A stretch of 52,076 nt of DNA from Thiobacillus sp. (GTDB lineage Bacteria; Pseudomonadota; Gammaproteobacteria; Burkholderiales; Thiobacillaceae). The notes beneath the pieces are model-generated. The model had not been told where the DNA came from and searched no databases. It was given only the letters and a program-made list of their open reading frames with translations. How positions within the stretch are numbered: the first letter of the stretch is position 1; each line of letters starts with the position of its first letter. Shown one piece after another: positions 1 through 10,299 of this stretch. Position numbers and translations under genes: made by a program. The DNA lies in assembly GCA_019459325.1 (NCBI GenBank), contig JAIBFA010000102.1, positions 1 through 52,076 on the forward strand, given 5' to 3'.

Positions 1-20
1 AAAGTTGCGTTGAAATTCAT
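1..20 (-). CDS. atpF: ATP synthase Fo subunit b, 5' end only
   Basis: Only the first seven codons are inside the window (MNFNATL on the minus strand, ATG at base 20). Subunit b of many betaproteobacteria starts with a very similar MN-x-NATL sequence. An AAAGGTG ribosome binding site precedes the ATG, and the gene follows atpE directly, which is the normal atp operon order. The rest of the gene lies beyond the left edge. The identification rests on seven residues plus context. Confidence 0.75.
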
Positions 21-72
21 ATCCGCACCTTTTAATGACGGGGGTTAGACAAGTTCCGTATCAACCCGTGAA

Positions 73-321
<249 letters not shown>

Positions 322-377
322 CTAAAAGTAAAAATCAAAGTTGAAAACAAGAAACCAATTAATCGATACAGCTGAAA

Positions 378-1235
<858 letters not shown>

Positions 1236-1315
1236 TTAAGTGGGTTTTGGATGGACGCGCCGTGCGCTCCCATTCAAAACCAACCTTGGCAGCACCTGCC
1301 GAATGGACAGGCTGT

Positions 1316-1708
1316 TTACTTCTCGTTACGGCTTGTTGTTGCTGCGGCCAGCCAGGCAAACTGCGCCAGCACCAAGCCCAGCAGCATCGGCAGGGGCGCC
1401 AGCTTCAGCACGCCGAGGCCCACCAGCAGCAGGCCCACCAGCAGCACCAGCCGCTCGATCCCGGCACGAATGAACACCTTGAACAAACGGTGCTGATCCC
1501 ACTCGGGGTGCCGCATCGACTGCCGTTCGCGCCAGACCAGCACCGTGCTGACCGCCAGCGCGACCACCACGCCATATAGCACGGCCAGTCCCGCGCCCAC
1601 TCCGGCAAACAACCACCCTGACAACGCGGCGATCGGCGCCAGTATTGCCTGCGCCAGGGCCACCTTCAGGGTGCCAGAAATGCCGATACGGCGGATGCCG
1701 GTAAACAT
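1316..1708 (-). CDS. atpI: ATP synthase assembly protein AtpI (subunit I)
   Basis: A small membrane protein of about 130 residues with four predicted hydrophobic segments and a central basic, polar stretch (WRERQSMRHPEWDQHRLFK). This matches the AtpI family, which heads many atp operons and helps assemble the c ring or import Mg2+. Identification relies on topology and position ahead of atpB more than on motifs. I chose the ATG at base 1708. A TTG six codons further upstream is possible. No Shine-Dalgarno sequence precedes the ATG, and a promoter-like -10 box lies only about ten bases upstream. Confidence 0.85.
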   Translation of the reverse strand: MFTGIRRIGISGTLKVALAQAILAPIAALSGWLFAGVGAGLAVLYGVVVALAVSTVLVWRERQSMRHPEWDQHRLFKVFIRAGIERLVLLVGLLLVGLGVLKLAPLPMLLGLVLAQFAWLAAATTSRNEK

Positions 1709-1717
1709 TAGCCGGCG

Positions 1718-1747
1718 ATGATACAAGAATTAGTGAGGTCTATGCAA
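1718..1747 (-). promoter_or_regulatory. Candidate sigma-70 promoter of the atp operon
   Basis: On the minus strand TTGCAT (1742-1747) and TATCAT (1718-1723) are separated by 18 bases. Transcription would start about three bases before the chosen atpI ATG, so atpI would be leaderless or nearly so. This is consistent with the missing Shine-Dalgarno sequence. It is a pattern match only. Confidence 0.35.
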
Positions 1748-1767
1748 TCATCAAACAGCTTGATGAT
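1747..1767. repeat. Perfect 8-bp inverted repeat in the parB-atpI gap
   Basis: ATCATCAA and TTGATGAT flank a five-base loop, directly upstream of the candidate -35 box of atpI. A second, smaller inverted repeat (TCACTA-TG-TAGTGA, 1773-1786) follows. The pair could be a regulator site for the atp operon or a weak parB terminator; there is no strong U-tract. Confidence 0.45.
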
Positions 1768-1828
1768 GAATTTCACTATGTAGTGATGTTGTAAAGCCGA
1801 GAATGGCCCGCCCGTCGGGGGCGCTTCC

Positions 1829-2683
1829 TTACAGCTGGATTCCCAGCCTTTGCAGCAGGCCCTGCAGCTCGTCCGCGCTCGCAAATTGTAGGGTCAGCTT
1901 GCCGCTGCCCTTGCTGCTGGTTTGCACGTGGGCCGTCATGCCCAAGGCATCCGACAGCGCCTCTTCCAGCCGCAGGATATCGCGCGACACCGCTTGCTTG
2001 GCCGGCGTGGCGGTTGTGTGATCCTTCAGCCGCGCCACGCGGCGCTCGACTTCGCGCACCGACAGGCCGCGGGTTTCGATTTCGTGCGCCAGTTCGCGCT
2101 GTGCCCCCGCATGCAGGGGCAGCAGCGCCCGCGCATGGCCCATTTCGATGAGACCGGCAGTCAGCATGTCCTGCACCGGGCGCGACAGGTTGAGCAGACG
2201 CAGCAGGTTCGACACCGCCGCGCGCGACTTGCCGACCGCCTGGGCCACCGCGTCGTGGGTCATGCCGAATTCCTGGATCAGACGCTGCAGGCCATGTGCC
2301 TCGTCGATCGCATTGAGATCTTCGCGCTGGATGTTTTCGATGAGCGCCATCGCTGCCACCGCGTCGTCGGCGACTTCGCGAAGCAGCACGGGGATTTCGG
2401 TGAGGCCTGCCAGTTGCGCCGCGCGCCAACGCCGCTCGCCGGCGATGATTTCGTAACCGCCGGCGATCTCGCGCGCCAGGATCGGCTGCATCAGCCCCTG
2501 CGCGCGGATCGAATCGGCCAGCTCCTGCAGCGATTCGCTGTCCATCTGGGTGCGCGGCTGGTATTTGCCGGGCGCCAGATGTTTCACATTCATCATGCGC
2601 AGGTCGCCCTGCGGCGGGGCGGCATTGTCTTCGCCGCCCAAGAGCGCGTCGAGTCCGCGCCCCAATCCCTTAAGCTTGGCCAT
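1829..2683 (-). CDS. parB: Chromosome partitioning protein ParB
   Basis: ParB binds parS sites, spreads along DNA as a CTP-dependent clamp and stimulates ParA. The 284-residue protein has the N-terminal GLGRGLDALLG motif, the CTP-binding GERRWRA motif (82-88), the ENIQRE motif (116-121), a helix-turn-helix around residues 140-170 and a C-terminal dimerisation region. The start is MAKLKGLGRG, preceded by GGGAG; the reading frame extends further upstream but without family similarity. The first 14 bases overlap the end of parA, so translation is probably coupled. Three parS-like sites lie in the same window. Confidence 0.96.
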   Translation of the reverse strand: MAKLKGLGRGLDALLGGEDNAAPPQGDLRMMNVKHLAPGKYQPRTQMDSESLQELADSIRAQGLMQPILAREIAGGYEIIAGERRWRAAQLAGLTEIPVLLREVADDAVAAMALIENIQREDLNAIDEAHGLQRLIQEFGMTHDAVAQAVGKSRAAVSNLLRLLNLSRPVQDMLTAGLIEMGHARALLPLHAGAQRELAHEIETRGLSVREVERRVARLKDHTTATPAKQAVSRDILRLEEALSDALGMTAHVQTSSKGSGKLTLQFASADELQGLLQRLGIQL

Positions 2684-3467
2684 CTGTTTTCTCCCTGGCT
2701 GTGAGGCCGGAACGCTTGAGCATTTCCTCGGCCAGTTCCATATAGGCTTTTGCCCCGCGGCACTGACGGTCGTAGGCCAGCACCGGCAGACCATGGCTGG
2801 GCGCCTCCGCCAGCCGCACGTTGCGCGGAATCACGGTGTCGTACACCTTGTCGCCGAAATGCTGCTTGATCTGCTCCGACACCTGCTGCGCCAGCGTGCT
2901 GCGCGGATCGAACATCACGCGCAGCAAGCCTTCGATACGGATATCCGGATTCAGCCGCTGCTTCACCTTCTTGATGGTGGCGACCAGATCGGTCAGCCCC
3001 TCCAGCGCGTAGTACTCGCACTGCATCGGGATCAGTACCGACTCCGCCGCCGCGAACGCGTTGACGGTCAGCAGATTCAGCGTCGGCGGGCAGTCCATCA
3101 GGATGAAGTCGTAATCGTCGGCCACCTGCGCCAGCGCCACCTTCAGGCGCAGGTCGCGCTGCTCCAGGTTGACCAGATCGATTTCCGCGCCCGCGAGTTC
3201 GCGGTTGGCCGGGATGACATCGAAATGGCCCGGGCCGGAGCGCATCCGCGCGTCACGCAGCGTCACCTGATTGAGCAGGATCTGGTACACGGTCGGCAGC
3301 GCGGTGCGCTTTTCGATGCCCGCGCCCATGGTCGCGTTGCCCTGCGGATCGAGGTCGGCCAGCAGCACGCGCTGACCGAGTTCGGCCAAGCTCGCGGCCA
3401 GATTCACCGCCGTCGTCGTCTTGCCGACGCCGCCTTTCTGGTTGGCGATCGCCACAATTTTTGTCAT
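2670..3467 (-). CDS. parA: Chromosome partitioning ATPase ParA (Soj type)
   Basis: A 265-residue deviant-Walker ATPase that binds nonspecific DNA as an ATP dimer and is driven by ParB to position origins. Visible motifs are the deviant Walker A KGGVGKTT with signature Lys11 and catalytic Lys16, DLDPQGN, and the Walker B region FILMDCPP. There is no N-terminal DNA-binding domain, so it is the short chromosomal Soj class rather than a plasmid type Ia ParA. Its ATG overlaps the rsmG stop (TGATG), and its end overlaps parB, giving a tight rsmG-parA-parB cluster. Confidence 0.96.
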   Translation of the reverse strand: MTKIVAIANQKGGVGKTTTAVNLAASLAELGQRVLLADLDPQGNATMGAGIEKRTALPTVYQILLNQVTLRDARMRSGPGHFDVIPANRELAGAEIDLVNLEQRDLRLKVALAQVADDYDFILMDCPPTLNLLTVNAFAAAESVLIPMQCEYYALEGLTDLVATIKKVKQRLNPDIRIEGLLRVMFDPRSTLAQQVSEQIKQHFGDKVYDTVIPRNVRLAEAPSHGLPVLAYDRQCRGAKAYMELAEEMLKRSGLTAREKTDGQA

Positions 3468-4090
3468 CAAGCAGACTCCAGGACTATCAAATGGCGGCTC
3501 GCTTCCAGCCCCGGCACATGCAGTGCGTGGTCAGCGCTCACTTTCACGCCAGCCGGCAGCAGGGCGATCTCTTCATTCGGATACAAGCCCTTCATCGCCA
3601 GCCAGAGTCCGCCCGGCTTGAGCAGATGGCGGGTCAGCGTGACGAATTCCCTGAGGTCGGAAAACGCGCGCGAGGTGACGATATCGAATCCGGTTTCCGG
3701 ACGGAAATCCTCCACGCGCCCAGTGACCACCTGCAGGTTGGCCAGCCCCAGCTCGGCCTTGGCCTGCAGCAGAAAAGCGGTTTTCTTGGCGATGCTGTCG
3801 ATCAGCGTCACCTGCAATTCCGGCCGCGCAATCGCCAGCGGAATCCCAGGCAGGCCGCCGCCGCTGCCGACATCGAGCACCGCCTCACCCTGAAAAAAAG
3901 GCACGGCCGCCAGCGAGTCCAGCAAATGATGGCTGACCATGCGTTCGGTGTCGCGCACCGCGGTCAGGTTGTACACGCGGTTCCATTTGTCGAGCAGCGC
4001 CAGATAGGCCATGAGCTTCGCCTCGGCACCCTCGGGCAATGCCAGTCCCAGGGCGGCGACACCCGCCGCAAGCTGTTGCTCGACGTTCAT
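3467..4090 (-). CDS. rsmG: 16S rRNA (guanine-527-N7) methyltransferase RsmG
   Basis: RsmG uses S-adenosylmethionine to methylate G527 of 16S rRNA. The 207-residue protein has the class I methyltransferase loop [14 protein letters not shown] (71-84), the acidic LIDS strand end, and the SRAF motif seen in this family. Length matches E. coli RsmG (207). The start overlaps the end of mnmG (ATGA), and its stop overlaps the parA start, so four genes from mnmG to parB are translationally chained. The older name is gidB. Confidence 0.96.
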   Translation of the reverse strand: MNVEQQLAAGVAALGLALPEGAEAKLMAYLALLDKWNRVYNLTAVRDTERMVSHHLLDSLAAVPFFQGEAVLDVGSGGGLPGIPLAIARPELQVTLIDSIAKKTAFLLQAKAELGLANLQVVTGRVEDFRPETGFDIVTSRAFSDLREFVTLTRHLLKPGGLWLAMKGLYPNEEIALLPAGVKVSADHALHVPGLEASRHLIVLESA

Positions 4091-5997
4091 GCGCTTTTCT
4101 TTTCCTGATCGGGCCTGAACCCGCGCTTGGCATACACCATCAGCACCGAGATCGCCGCCGGCGTGACGCCTTGCAGCCGCGCCGCCTGGCCCAGCGTCTC
4201 CGGGCGCGCCTTCTGCAGGCGCTGGCGCACTTCCATCGACAGCCCGGTGAGGAGACTGTAGTCGAGATCCGCAGGCAGGCGCAGGGTTTCCTGCTCGCGC
4301 TGGCGGCCGACTTCCTCGTTCTGGCGGTCGATATAGCCCTGGTATTTGGCGGCGATCTCGACCTGCTCGGCCACGCGCGGATCGGCCTCCCCTGCCCCGC
4401 CGCCGGGCAGCGCGAGCACCTGCGCGTAGCTCAGGTTGGGCCGGCGCAGCAGCTCGAACAGGTTGTATTCGTGATCGATCGGTTGGCCGATCAGACGAGT
4501 CGCCTCGTCGGCCGGCAGGATGGCCGGGTTGACCCAGGTATCCTTGAGCCGTTCGGTTTCGCGCGCGACCGCGTCGCGCTTGCGGTTGAACGCGTCCCAG
4601 CGCGCGTCGTCGACCACGCCCAGCGCGCGACCGGCTTCGGTCAACCGCATGTCGGCGTTGTCCTCGCGCAGCTGCAGGCGGTATTCGGCGCGGCTGGTGA
4701 ACATGCGGTAGGGCTCGGAGACGCCGCGGGTGATCAGGTCGTCGACCAGCACACCGAGGTAGGCCTCGTGCCGACCGGGGCGCCAGGCGTCTTTGCCCTG
4801 AACCTGCAAACCGGCATTGATGCCGGCCAACAGGCCCTGCGCGGCGGCCTCCTCGTAGCCTGTGGTGCCGTTGATCTGCCCGGCAAAGAAGAGGCCGGCG
4901 ATCGACTTGGTTTCGAGCGAGGCCTTGAGGTTGCGCGGGTCGTAGTAGTCGTATTCGATGGCGTAGCCGGGGCGCAGGATGTGCGCGTGTTCCAGTCCGG
5001 GAATCGAGCGCACGATGGCCAGCTGCACGTCGAAGGGCAGCGAGGTCGAGATGCCGTTGGGATAGATTTCGTGGGTGGTCAGCCCCTCCGGTTCGAGGAA
5101 GATCTGATGCGAAGCCTTGTCGGCGAAGCGCGTGATCTTGTCCTCGATCGACGGGCAGTAGCGCGGCCCCACCCCTTCGATGACGCCGGTGTACATCGGC
5201 GAGCGGTCGAGCCCGCCGCGGATGATCTCGTGCGTTTCCGCCGTGGTATGAGTGATCCAGCACGGGCGCTGCTCGGGGTGCATCGCCGCATCGCCCATGA
5301 ACGAGAACACCGGCGCCCGGGCGTCGCCGGGCTGCACCGGGGTGGGGGTGAAATAGATTCTGCGGCCGTCGATGCGCGGCGGGGTGCCGGTCTTCAGCCG
5401 TCCCGCCGGCAGGTTCAGTTCGCGCAGCCGCGCGGCAAGCGACACCGCGGGCGGGTCGCCCATGCGCCCAGCCTGGAAGTTTTCCAGCCCCACGTGCACC
5501 AGGCCGGCGAGGAAGGTGCCGGTGGTCAGCACCACCGCGCGGCCGCTGAACACGATGCCGAGCTGGGTCTTCACGCCGACGACGCGGTCGCCGTCGAGCA
5601 GCAGGTCGTCGACCGCCTGCTGGAAGATCGTGAGGTTGGGCTGGTTTTCCAGGCGTTGGCGAATCGCCGCCTTGTACAGCACCCGGTCGGCCTGCGCACG
5701 GGTGGCGCGCACCGCCGGACCCTTGGAGGAATTGAGGGTACGGAACTGGATCCCCGCCTCGTCGGTGGCGATGGCCATGGCACCGCCCAGCGCATCGACC
5801 TCCTTGACCAGATGCCCCTTGCCGATGCCGCCGATCGAAGGATTGCACGACATGGCACCCAGGGTCTCGATGTTGTGCGTCAGCAGCAGCGTCTTCACGC
5901 CCACGCGCGCAGCCGCCAGCGCGGCCTCGGTGCCGGCATGGCCGCCACCGATGACGATGACATTGAAGGATTCGGGGTATTTCATGATGGGCGCCAT
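4087..5997 (-). CDS. mnmG: tRNA uridine-34 5-carboxymethylaminomethyl modification enzyme MnmG
   Basis: MnmG is the FAD/NADH component of the MnmEG complex that installs cmnm5U at the tRNA wobble base. The protein (636 residues from this start) has the Rossmann motif GGGHAG (17-22), the conserved [17 protein letters not shown] segment, the TGTFLAG segment and a helical C-terminal domain, as in E. coli GidA. I chose the ATG giving [11 protein letters not shown] because AGG lies a few bases upstream; MKYPESF, four codons later, is also plausible. The open frame runs upstream through a parS site, but those residues are not family-like. The partner gene mnmE is also in this window. Confidence 0.96.
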   Translation of the reverse strand: MAPIMKYPESFNVIVIGGGHAGTEAALAAARVGVKTLLLTHNIETLGAMSCNPSIGGIGKGHLVKEVDALGGAMAIATDEAGIQFRTLNSSKGPAVRATRAQADRVLYKAAIRQRLENQPNLTIFQQAVDDLLLDGDRVVGVKTQLGIVFSGRAVVLTTGTFLAGLVHVGLENFQAGRMGDPPAVSLAARLRELNLPAGRLKTGTPPRIDGRRIYFTPTPVQPGDARAPVFSFMGDAAMHPEQRPCWITHTTAETHEIIRGGLDRSPMYTGVIEGVGPRYCPSIEDKITRFADKASHQIFLEPEGLTTHEIYPNGISTSLPFDVQLAIVRSIPGLEHAHILRPGYAIEYDYYDPRNLKASLETKSIAGLFFAGQINGTTGYEEAAAQGLLAGINAGLQVQGKDAWRPGRHEAYLGVLVDDLITRGVSEPYRMFTSRAEYRLQLREDNADMRLTEAGRALGVVDDARWDAFNRKRDAVARETERLKDTWVNPAILPADEATRLIGQPIDHEYNLFELLRRPNLSYAQVLALPGGGAGEADPRVAEQVEIAAKYQGYIDRQNEEVGRQREQETLRLPADLDYSLLTGLSMEVRQRLQKARPETLGQAARLQGVTPAAISVLMVYAKRGFRPDQEKKSA

Positions 5998-6016
5998 TCT
6001 ACCTGTTGCCGACTTC

Positions 6017-6032
6017 GGTTTCACGTGAAACA
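6017..6032. promoter_or_regulatory. parS-like site 1, upstream of mnmG
   Basis: The 16 bases GGTTTCACGTGAAACA differ at one position from the canonical bacterial parS TGTTTCACGTGAAACA. The inner 14 bases are a perfect palindrome. It lies in the short uup-mnmG gap, about 16.7 kb from the candidate oriC and 3.3 kb from parB. It is presumably a ParB loading site. Confidence 0.88.
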
Positions 6033-6069
6033 CGGCTTCGTGGGCATCCTGCCCGGAGAAAACACCCGC

Positions 6070-7977
6070 TCACACCGCGGCGGCCTTGGCTTCCAGCAAC
6101 TCCCAGCGCGCCAGTGCGTCGAGCAGCTCGACCTCGATCGCTTCGCTTCGGGCCTGCAATGAAGCGGCCTCCTCAGGATTGGACTGGTACAGCGCAGGGT
6201 CGGCCAGCCGCTGGGCGATCTGCGCCTGCTCGGCTTCCAGTGCCCCCAGTTGCACTGGCAGGGCTTCAAGTTCGCGCGCCTCCTTGTAGCTGAGCTTGCT
6301 CTTGGGCGAGGGCTTCGCCTGCGCGGGCTGGGCGGACGCCTTGGGCGCGGCCGCCTGCGCGCTTTCGGACGCGGCGCGTTGCTGGCGTTGCCGCCAGGCG
6401 AGCCAGTCGGCGTAGCCACCGACGATTTCGGTCAGCTTGCCATCGCCCTCGAACACGATGGACTGGGTGACAACGTTGTCCAGGAAGGTGCGGTCGTGCG
6501 AAACAATGAGCACGGTGCCGCTGTAGTCCTGCAACAGCTGCTCCAGCAACTCCAGGGTGTCGATGTCGAGATCGTTGGTCGGCTCGTCCAGCACCAGCAG
6601 GTTGGCCGGGCGCGCAAACAGCCGCGCCAGCAGCAGCCGGTTGCGCTCGCCGCCGGAAAGTGCCGATACCTTGGCCCGCGCCCGCTCGGGAGGAAACAGA
6701 AAGTCCTCCAGATAGCTGATGACGTGCTTTTTCTGCCCCGCAATTTCCACAAAGTCGGAGCCGGGCGAAATCGTGTCGATCAGCGTCGCCTCGTCGTTCA
6801 GCTGGTTGCGGAACTGGTCGAAGTAGGCGACTTCCAGCTTGGTGCCCTGCTTGATCTTGCCGGACTGCGGTTGCAGGTCGCCCAGAATCAGGCGGATCAG
6901 GGTGGTCTTGCCGGCGCCGTTGGGGCCGAGTAGTCCCAGCTTGTCGCCACGCAGAATGGTGGTGGAGAAATCACGAATCAGCACGCGGTTGTCGTAGCCG
7001 TAGGTGACGTGGTCGAGCTCGGCCACTACCTTGCCGGAACGATCGCCCGCGTCGATCTGGAAGCCGACCTGCCCGGTCTGGTTGATGCGCGCTTCGCGGG
7101 TAAGCCGCAAGGCTTCCAGTCGCCGCACCCGGCCTTCGTCGCGACAGCGCCGGGCCTGCACGCCTTTGCGGATCCAGATTTCCTCCTGCTTCCAGAATTT
7201 GTCGAACTTGCGGTTGTGGACCGCCTCGATTTCGAGCTGCTCGGCTTTCTTAGCCTGATATGCTGTGAAATTGCCCTGATATTCGCGCAACTGGCCGCGA
7301 TCGAGCTCGATAATGCGGTTGGCGACGTTGTCCAGGAAGCGCCGGTCGTGAGTGATGAACAGCAGCGCGCCCTTGAAGTCCTTGAGCAGGCCCTCCAGCC
7401 ATTCGATGGCCGCAAAGTCGAGGTGGTTGGTGGGCTCGTCCAGCAACAGCAGCTCGGGGTCGGTGACCAGCGCGCGCGCCAGCGCGACGCGCTTCTTGAG
7501 TCCGCCGGACAGCGTGTCGACCGCGCGGTCGGCGTCCAGGCTCAGGCGCTGCAAGGCCTCCTCCACCCGGCTGTTGAGCCGCCAGGCATCGGCCACTTCC
7601 AGTTCATGTGACAGCCGCTCGAAGTCGGCGTACACGGTCTCGTCGCCTTCCGCCATCGCATGCGCCACGGCATGGTATTGGGCCAGCAGCGTCTGCGCCG
7701 CACCGACACCCTCGGCCACCGCCTCGAACACCGTATGCCCGGGTTCAAACTGCGGCTCCTGCGGCACATAACCCAGCTTCAGGGCGGGCTTGCGCCACAC
7801 TTCGCCCGCATCCGGCGGATTGATTCCGGCGATGATCTTCAGCAGGCTCGACTTGCCGGTGCCGTTGCGGCCGATCAGGCCGATGCGTTCTCCCGGCTCG
7901 ATCACCAGCGAGGCGCCGTCGAGCAAGGGCCAGTGGCCGTAGGCCAGTTCGAGACGGTCAAAGGTAAGGAGCGGCAT
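6070..7977 (-). CDS. uup: ABC-F family ATPase Uup
   Basis: A soluble ATPase with two ABC cassettes and no membrane domain. The first Walker A is GRNGTGKS (36-43), the first signature is LSGGLKKR, the second Walker A is GPNGAGKTT and the second signature is LSGGERNR. The C-terminus begins KLSYKEARELEALP and is coiled coil, which is the Uup C-terminal domain rather than the EttA or YheS type. Its 635 residues match E. coli Uup. Family members act on ribosomes and affect transposon excision and branched DNA. It is followed leftward by parS site 1 and mnmG. Confidence 0.93.
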   Translation of the reverse strand: MPLLTFDRLELAYGHWPLLDGASLVIEPGERIGLIGRNGTGKSSLLKIIAGINPPDAGEVWRKPALKLGYVPQEPQFEPGHTVFEAVAEGVGAAQTLLAQYHAVAHAMAEGDETVYADFERLSHELEVADAWRLNSRVEEALQRLSLDADRAVDTLSGGLKKRVALARALVTDPELLLLDEPTNHLDFAAIEWLEGLLKDFKGALLFITHDRRFLDNVANRIIELDRGQLREYQGNFTAYQAKKAEQLEIEAVHNRKFDKFWKQEEIWIRKGVQARRCRDEGRVRRLEALRLTREARINQTGQVGFQIDAGDRSGKVVAELDHVTYGYDNRVLIRDFSTTILRGDKLGLLGPNGAGKTTLIRLILGDLQPQSGKIKQGTKLEVAYFDQFRNQLNDEATLIDTISPGSDFVEIAGQKKHVISYLEDFLFPPERARAKVSALSGGERNRLLLARLFARPANLLVLDEPTNDLDIDTLELLEQLLQDYSGTVLIVSHDRTFLDNVVTQSIVFEGDGKLTEIVGGYADWLAWRQRQQRAASESAQAAAPKASAQPAQAKPSPKSKLSYKEARELEALPVQLGALEAEQAQIAQRLADPALYQSNPEEAASLQARSEAIEVELLDALARWELLEAKAAAV

Positions 7978-8008
7978 GGATCAGCGGTTCAAAAACACAG
8001 GGGCGGAA

Positions 8009-8719
8009 TTATCCGTGATTCAGCGCCGCGTGGACGGCCCGGGCAATATTTAATGCGCCCGGGGTATCGCTGTGCAGGCAGATCGTGTCGGCGCGGACGC
8101 GAACTGCGCCGCCGCCCAGCGTTGCGACTGCCCGGCCCTCGGCCAGCACGCGGGCCTGGGCGGCGGCGGTCGCGGGGTCGACGATCAGCGCGCCCGCGGT
8201 TTCACGTGAAACAAGCCGGCCGCTGGGCTGGTAGCGGCGGTCGGCAAATGCCTCGTTCAGCACCGCAAGTCCCGCGGCCTGCCCGGCCGCAATCAGCTGC
8301 GAACCGGCCAGGCCGACCAGCGCCAGCGCCGGATCGACCGCCACCACCGCTCGCGCGATCGCCCGCGCCACACCCGCATCACGCGCCGCGACGTTATAAA
8401 GGGCGCCGTGCGGCTTAACATGTGCCAGTCGCAGCCCCAGCCGTGCCGCCTGCTCGGCCAGCGCCTCGGTCTGCTGCGTCACCCAGGCCGCAATCTCATC
8501 CCCGGACGCCGCCAGCGCCCGCCGCCCGAACTGGCTGCGATCGGGATAGCTCGGGTGTGCGCCGGCCGCCACGCCATGTTCGGCGGCCAGCCGCAGCGAT
8601 GCCGTCATACTGGCGGCATCGCCGGTGTGGCCACCGCAGGCTATCGACACCCGTGCCAGATAGGGCATCAGGCTAGTGTCGTCACAGCCTTCGCCGATGT
8701 CGGCATTCAGTTCGATCAT
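8009..8719 (-). CDS. pxpA: 5-oxoprolinase subunit A (LamB/YcsF family)
   Basis: PxpA, with PxpB and PxpC, forms the ATP-dependent prokaryotic 5-oxoprolinase that opens pyroglutamate to glutamate. The 236-residue protein begins with the family signature [14 protein letters not shown] and contains SIACGGHTGD, HPSYPDR and KPHGALYN, all typical of LamB/YcsF. The first four bases overlap the end of pxpC (ATGA). The codons for LVSRETAG are written so that they contain a parS-like site, so this stretch is under two constraints. Confidence 0.94.
   Translation of the reverse strand: MIELNADIGEGCDDTSLMPYLARVSIACGGHTGDAASMTASLRLAAEHGVAAGAHPSYPDRSQFGRRALAASGDEIAAWVTQQTEALAEQAARLGLRLAHVKPHGALYNVAARDAGVARAIARAVVAVDPALALVGLAGSQLIAAGQAAGLAVLNEAFADRRYQPSGRLVSRETAGALIVDPATAAAQARVLAEGRAVATLGGGAVRVRADTICLHSDTPGALNIARAVHAALNHG
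8198..8213. promoter_or_regulatory. parS-like site 2, inside pxpA
   Basis: GGTTTCACGTGAAACA, identical over all 16 bases to site 1, lies inside the pxpA coding sequence. Intragenic parS sites are well known. A 16-base exact copy 2.2 kb from the first, next to parAB, is unlikely to be chance. Confidence 0.88.
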
Positions 8720-9627
8720 GCGATATCCTCAATGTCCCACCGGGCGGCGGCCAGCGCCCTAGCCATTTCAAGCTCGATCGTCACGAATCGCACGGGGTCG
8801 CCCGGCCGCAACTGCGCAACTCTCGGCATATCCGCGGCAATCACCCCGGCAATCACCGGGTATCCGCCGGTCACGGGTCCGTCCCAACCCAGGATGATCG
8901 GCTGGCCGTCAGGCGGGATTTGTACCGCGCCGGGCAGCACGCCTTGTGATGGCAACGCCGTCCGTGCATGCGTGACCAACGGTCCCGCCAGGCGCAATCC
9001 GCGTCGATCGGACGCCGCGCCCACGCGGTAAGTTCCAGCAAAAAACGCCGCCAGACCGGCGTCGTCGAACAGGTCAGCCTGAGGACCTGCTACCACCCGC
9101 AGCGGTGTATCGCGCTCGCCCAAAGGCATGCGCGCGCGCAGCAAATGGATCCCCTCCGCCTGCGGGCCGCTAGCCAGCACATCGCCCGCCTGCAATGCAC
9201 GGCCAAGATACCCGCCGAATCCGGCGGGCAGAAACGTGCTGCGACTGCCCATCACGGGGGGCACCGCCAGCCCACCGCGCACCGCCAGCCAGCAGCGGCA
9301 ACCCACCTCAGCCTCTTCCAGGCGCAGGGTTTCGCCGGCTGCCAGCACCAGGGTTTCGTTCCACGCCAGCGCGGCACCGCTGCTGCGGGTTGCCGCAAAA
9401 CGCGCGCCGGCGAGCGCCACCACCCCTCCTACAGGAAACCGCAGGCCGGGTCCCCGCAAAACGATTTCCAGCCCGGCCGCCGCCGCATCGTTGCCCACCA
9501 GCCGGTTGGCGGCCGCCAGTGCCGCCGGGTCGGCCGCGCCCCCTGCGGGCACGCCGAGCGCAGCCCAGCCAGGTCGCCCCGGATCCATCACCAGATCGCA
9601 CAGGCCGGCGTGCAGCACCTCGATCAT
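8716..9627 (-). CDS. pxpC: 5-oxoprolinase subunit C (carboxyltransferase/KipA type)
   Basis: A 303-residue protein of the allophanate hydrolase subunit 2/KipA family, the partner of PxpB in 5-oxoprolinase. Recognisable segments are [18 protein letters not shown] at the N-terminus, NRLVGND, and the C-terminal [17 protein letters not shown]. Length is normal for the family (about 300-310). Four-base overlaps with both pxpB and pxpA indicate one transcript with coupled translation in the order B-C-A. Confidence 0.93.
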   Translation of the reverse strand: MIEVLHAGLCDLVMDPGRPGWAALGVPAGGAADPAALAAANRLVGNDAAAAGLEIVLRGPGLRFPVGGVVALAGARFAATRSSGAALAWNETLVLAAGETLRLEEAEVGCRCWLAVRGGLAVPPVMGSRSTFLPAGFGGYLGRALQAGDVLASGPQAEGIHLLRARMPLGERDTPLRVVAGPQADLFDDAGLAAFFAGTYRVGAASDRRGLRLAGPLVTHARTALPSQGVLPGAVQIPPDGQPIILGWDGPVTGGYPVIAGVIAADMPRVAQLRPGDPVRFVTIELEMARALAAARWDIEDIA

Positions 9628-10268
9628 AGGGACACAAACCGCACGCGGTCGCCCGGCATCAACAGGGCGGGAGCGTCACGTTGAGGATCGAACAATACGG
9701 ACCGGGTGCGGCCGATGATTTGCCAGCCACCCGGGCCGCAGGCCGGGTAAATGCCGGTGTAGCCACCGCCGATCGCCACGCTGCCCGCCGCCACCCGCAG
9801 CCGGGGTGACGCCCGGCGCTGCGCATGCAGCGCGCGAGGCAGCCCGCGCAAATACGGGAAGCCGGGCTGAAACCCCAGAAAAGCGACCGCATAGTCCGCG
9901 GCAGTATGGCTATTGATATAGGCGGCTAAGCTCATTCCCGCCAAGTCGGCCATCAGGGGCAAATCCGGCCCGGCGGCTCCACCGTATTCGACCACGATCT
10001 CATGCAGTTTTCCGATTGCCGCCTGCGTGCCCAACAGGGGCGCCATCAGGACAGCGCGCAAGTCGGCCGACACTGCAGCCCCCCGTTGCAACACCAGCAA
10101 CAGGCTCTCATCTGCCAGAATAATGTCGTCTATTTCCGCAAAGTTCTGCGAAACCAACGCAGCGTAATACGCCAGCGTCGCATCGCCCGTCGCCACCCGC
10201 AAGCCGCGTTCGCTCACCCAGCGCCAGGTGGGATGGACGTGCGATTGACCCCTCGTATACTTTCCCAT
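9624..10268 (-). CDS. pxpB: 5-oxoprolinase subunit B (KipI type)
   Basis: Allophanate hydrolase subunit 1/KipI family protein of about 214 residues, first gene of the pxpBCA operon. Family signatures visible are the central [15 protein letters not shown] and the glycine-rich [12 protein letters not shown] followed by [11 protein letters not shown]. The reading frame extends 113 codons further upstream, but that part lies antisense to the divergent exported-protein gene. The ATG giving MGKYTRGQ matches usual family length; an ATG ten codons upstream cannot be excluded. Only about 31 bases separate this start from the divergent gene, so the promoters must overlap. Confidence 0.92.
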   Translation of the reverse strand: MGKYTRGQSHVHPTWRWVSERGLRVATGDATLAYYAALVSQNFAEIDDIILADESLLLVLQRGAAVSADLRAVLMAPLLGTQAAIGKLHEIVVEYGGAAGPDLPLMADLAGMSLAAYINSHTAADYAVAFLGFQPGFPYLRGLPRALHAQRRASPRLRVAAGSVAIGGGYTGIYPACGPGGWQIIGRTRSVLFDPQRDAPALLMPGDRVRFVSL

Positions 10269-10299
10269 AGGGTGAAGTCCCTTATCGGAGTTTTGCATA

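Noticed and set aside
4039-6162. A 707-codon open frame on the plus strand
   Set aside because: It is the antisense shadow of mnmG, rich in His, Gln, Arg and Val as expected for a reverse reading of a GC-rich gene.
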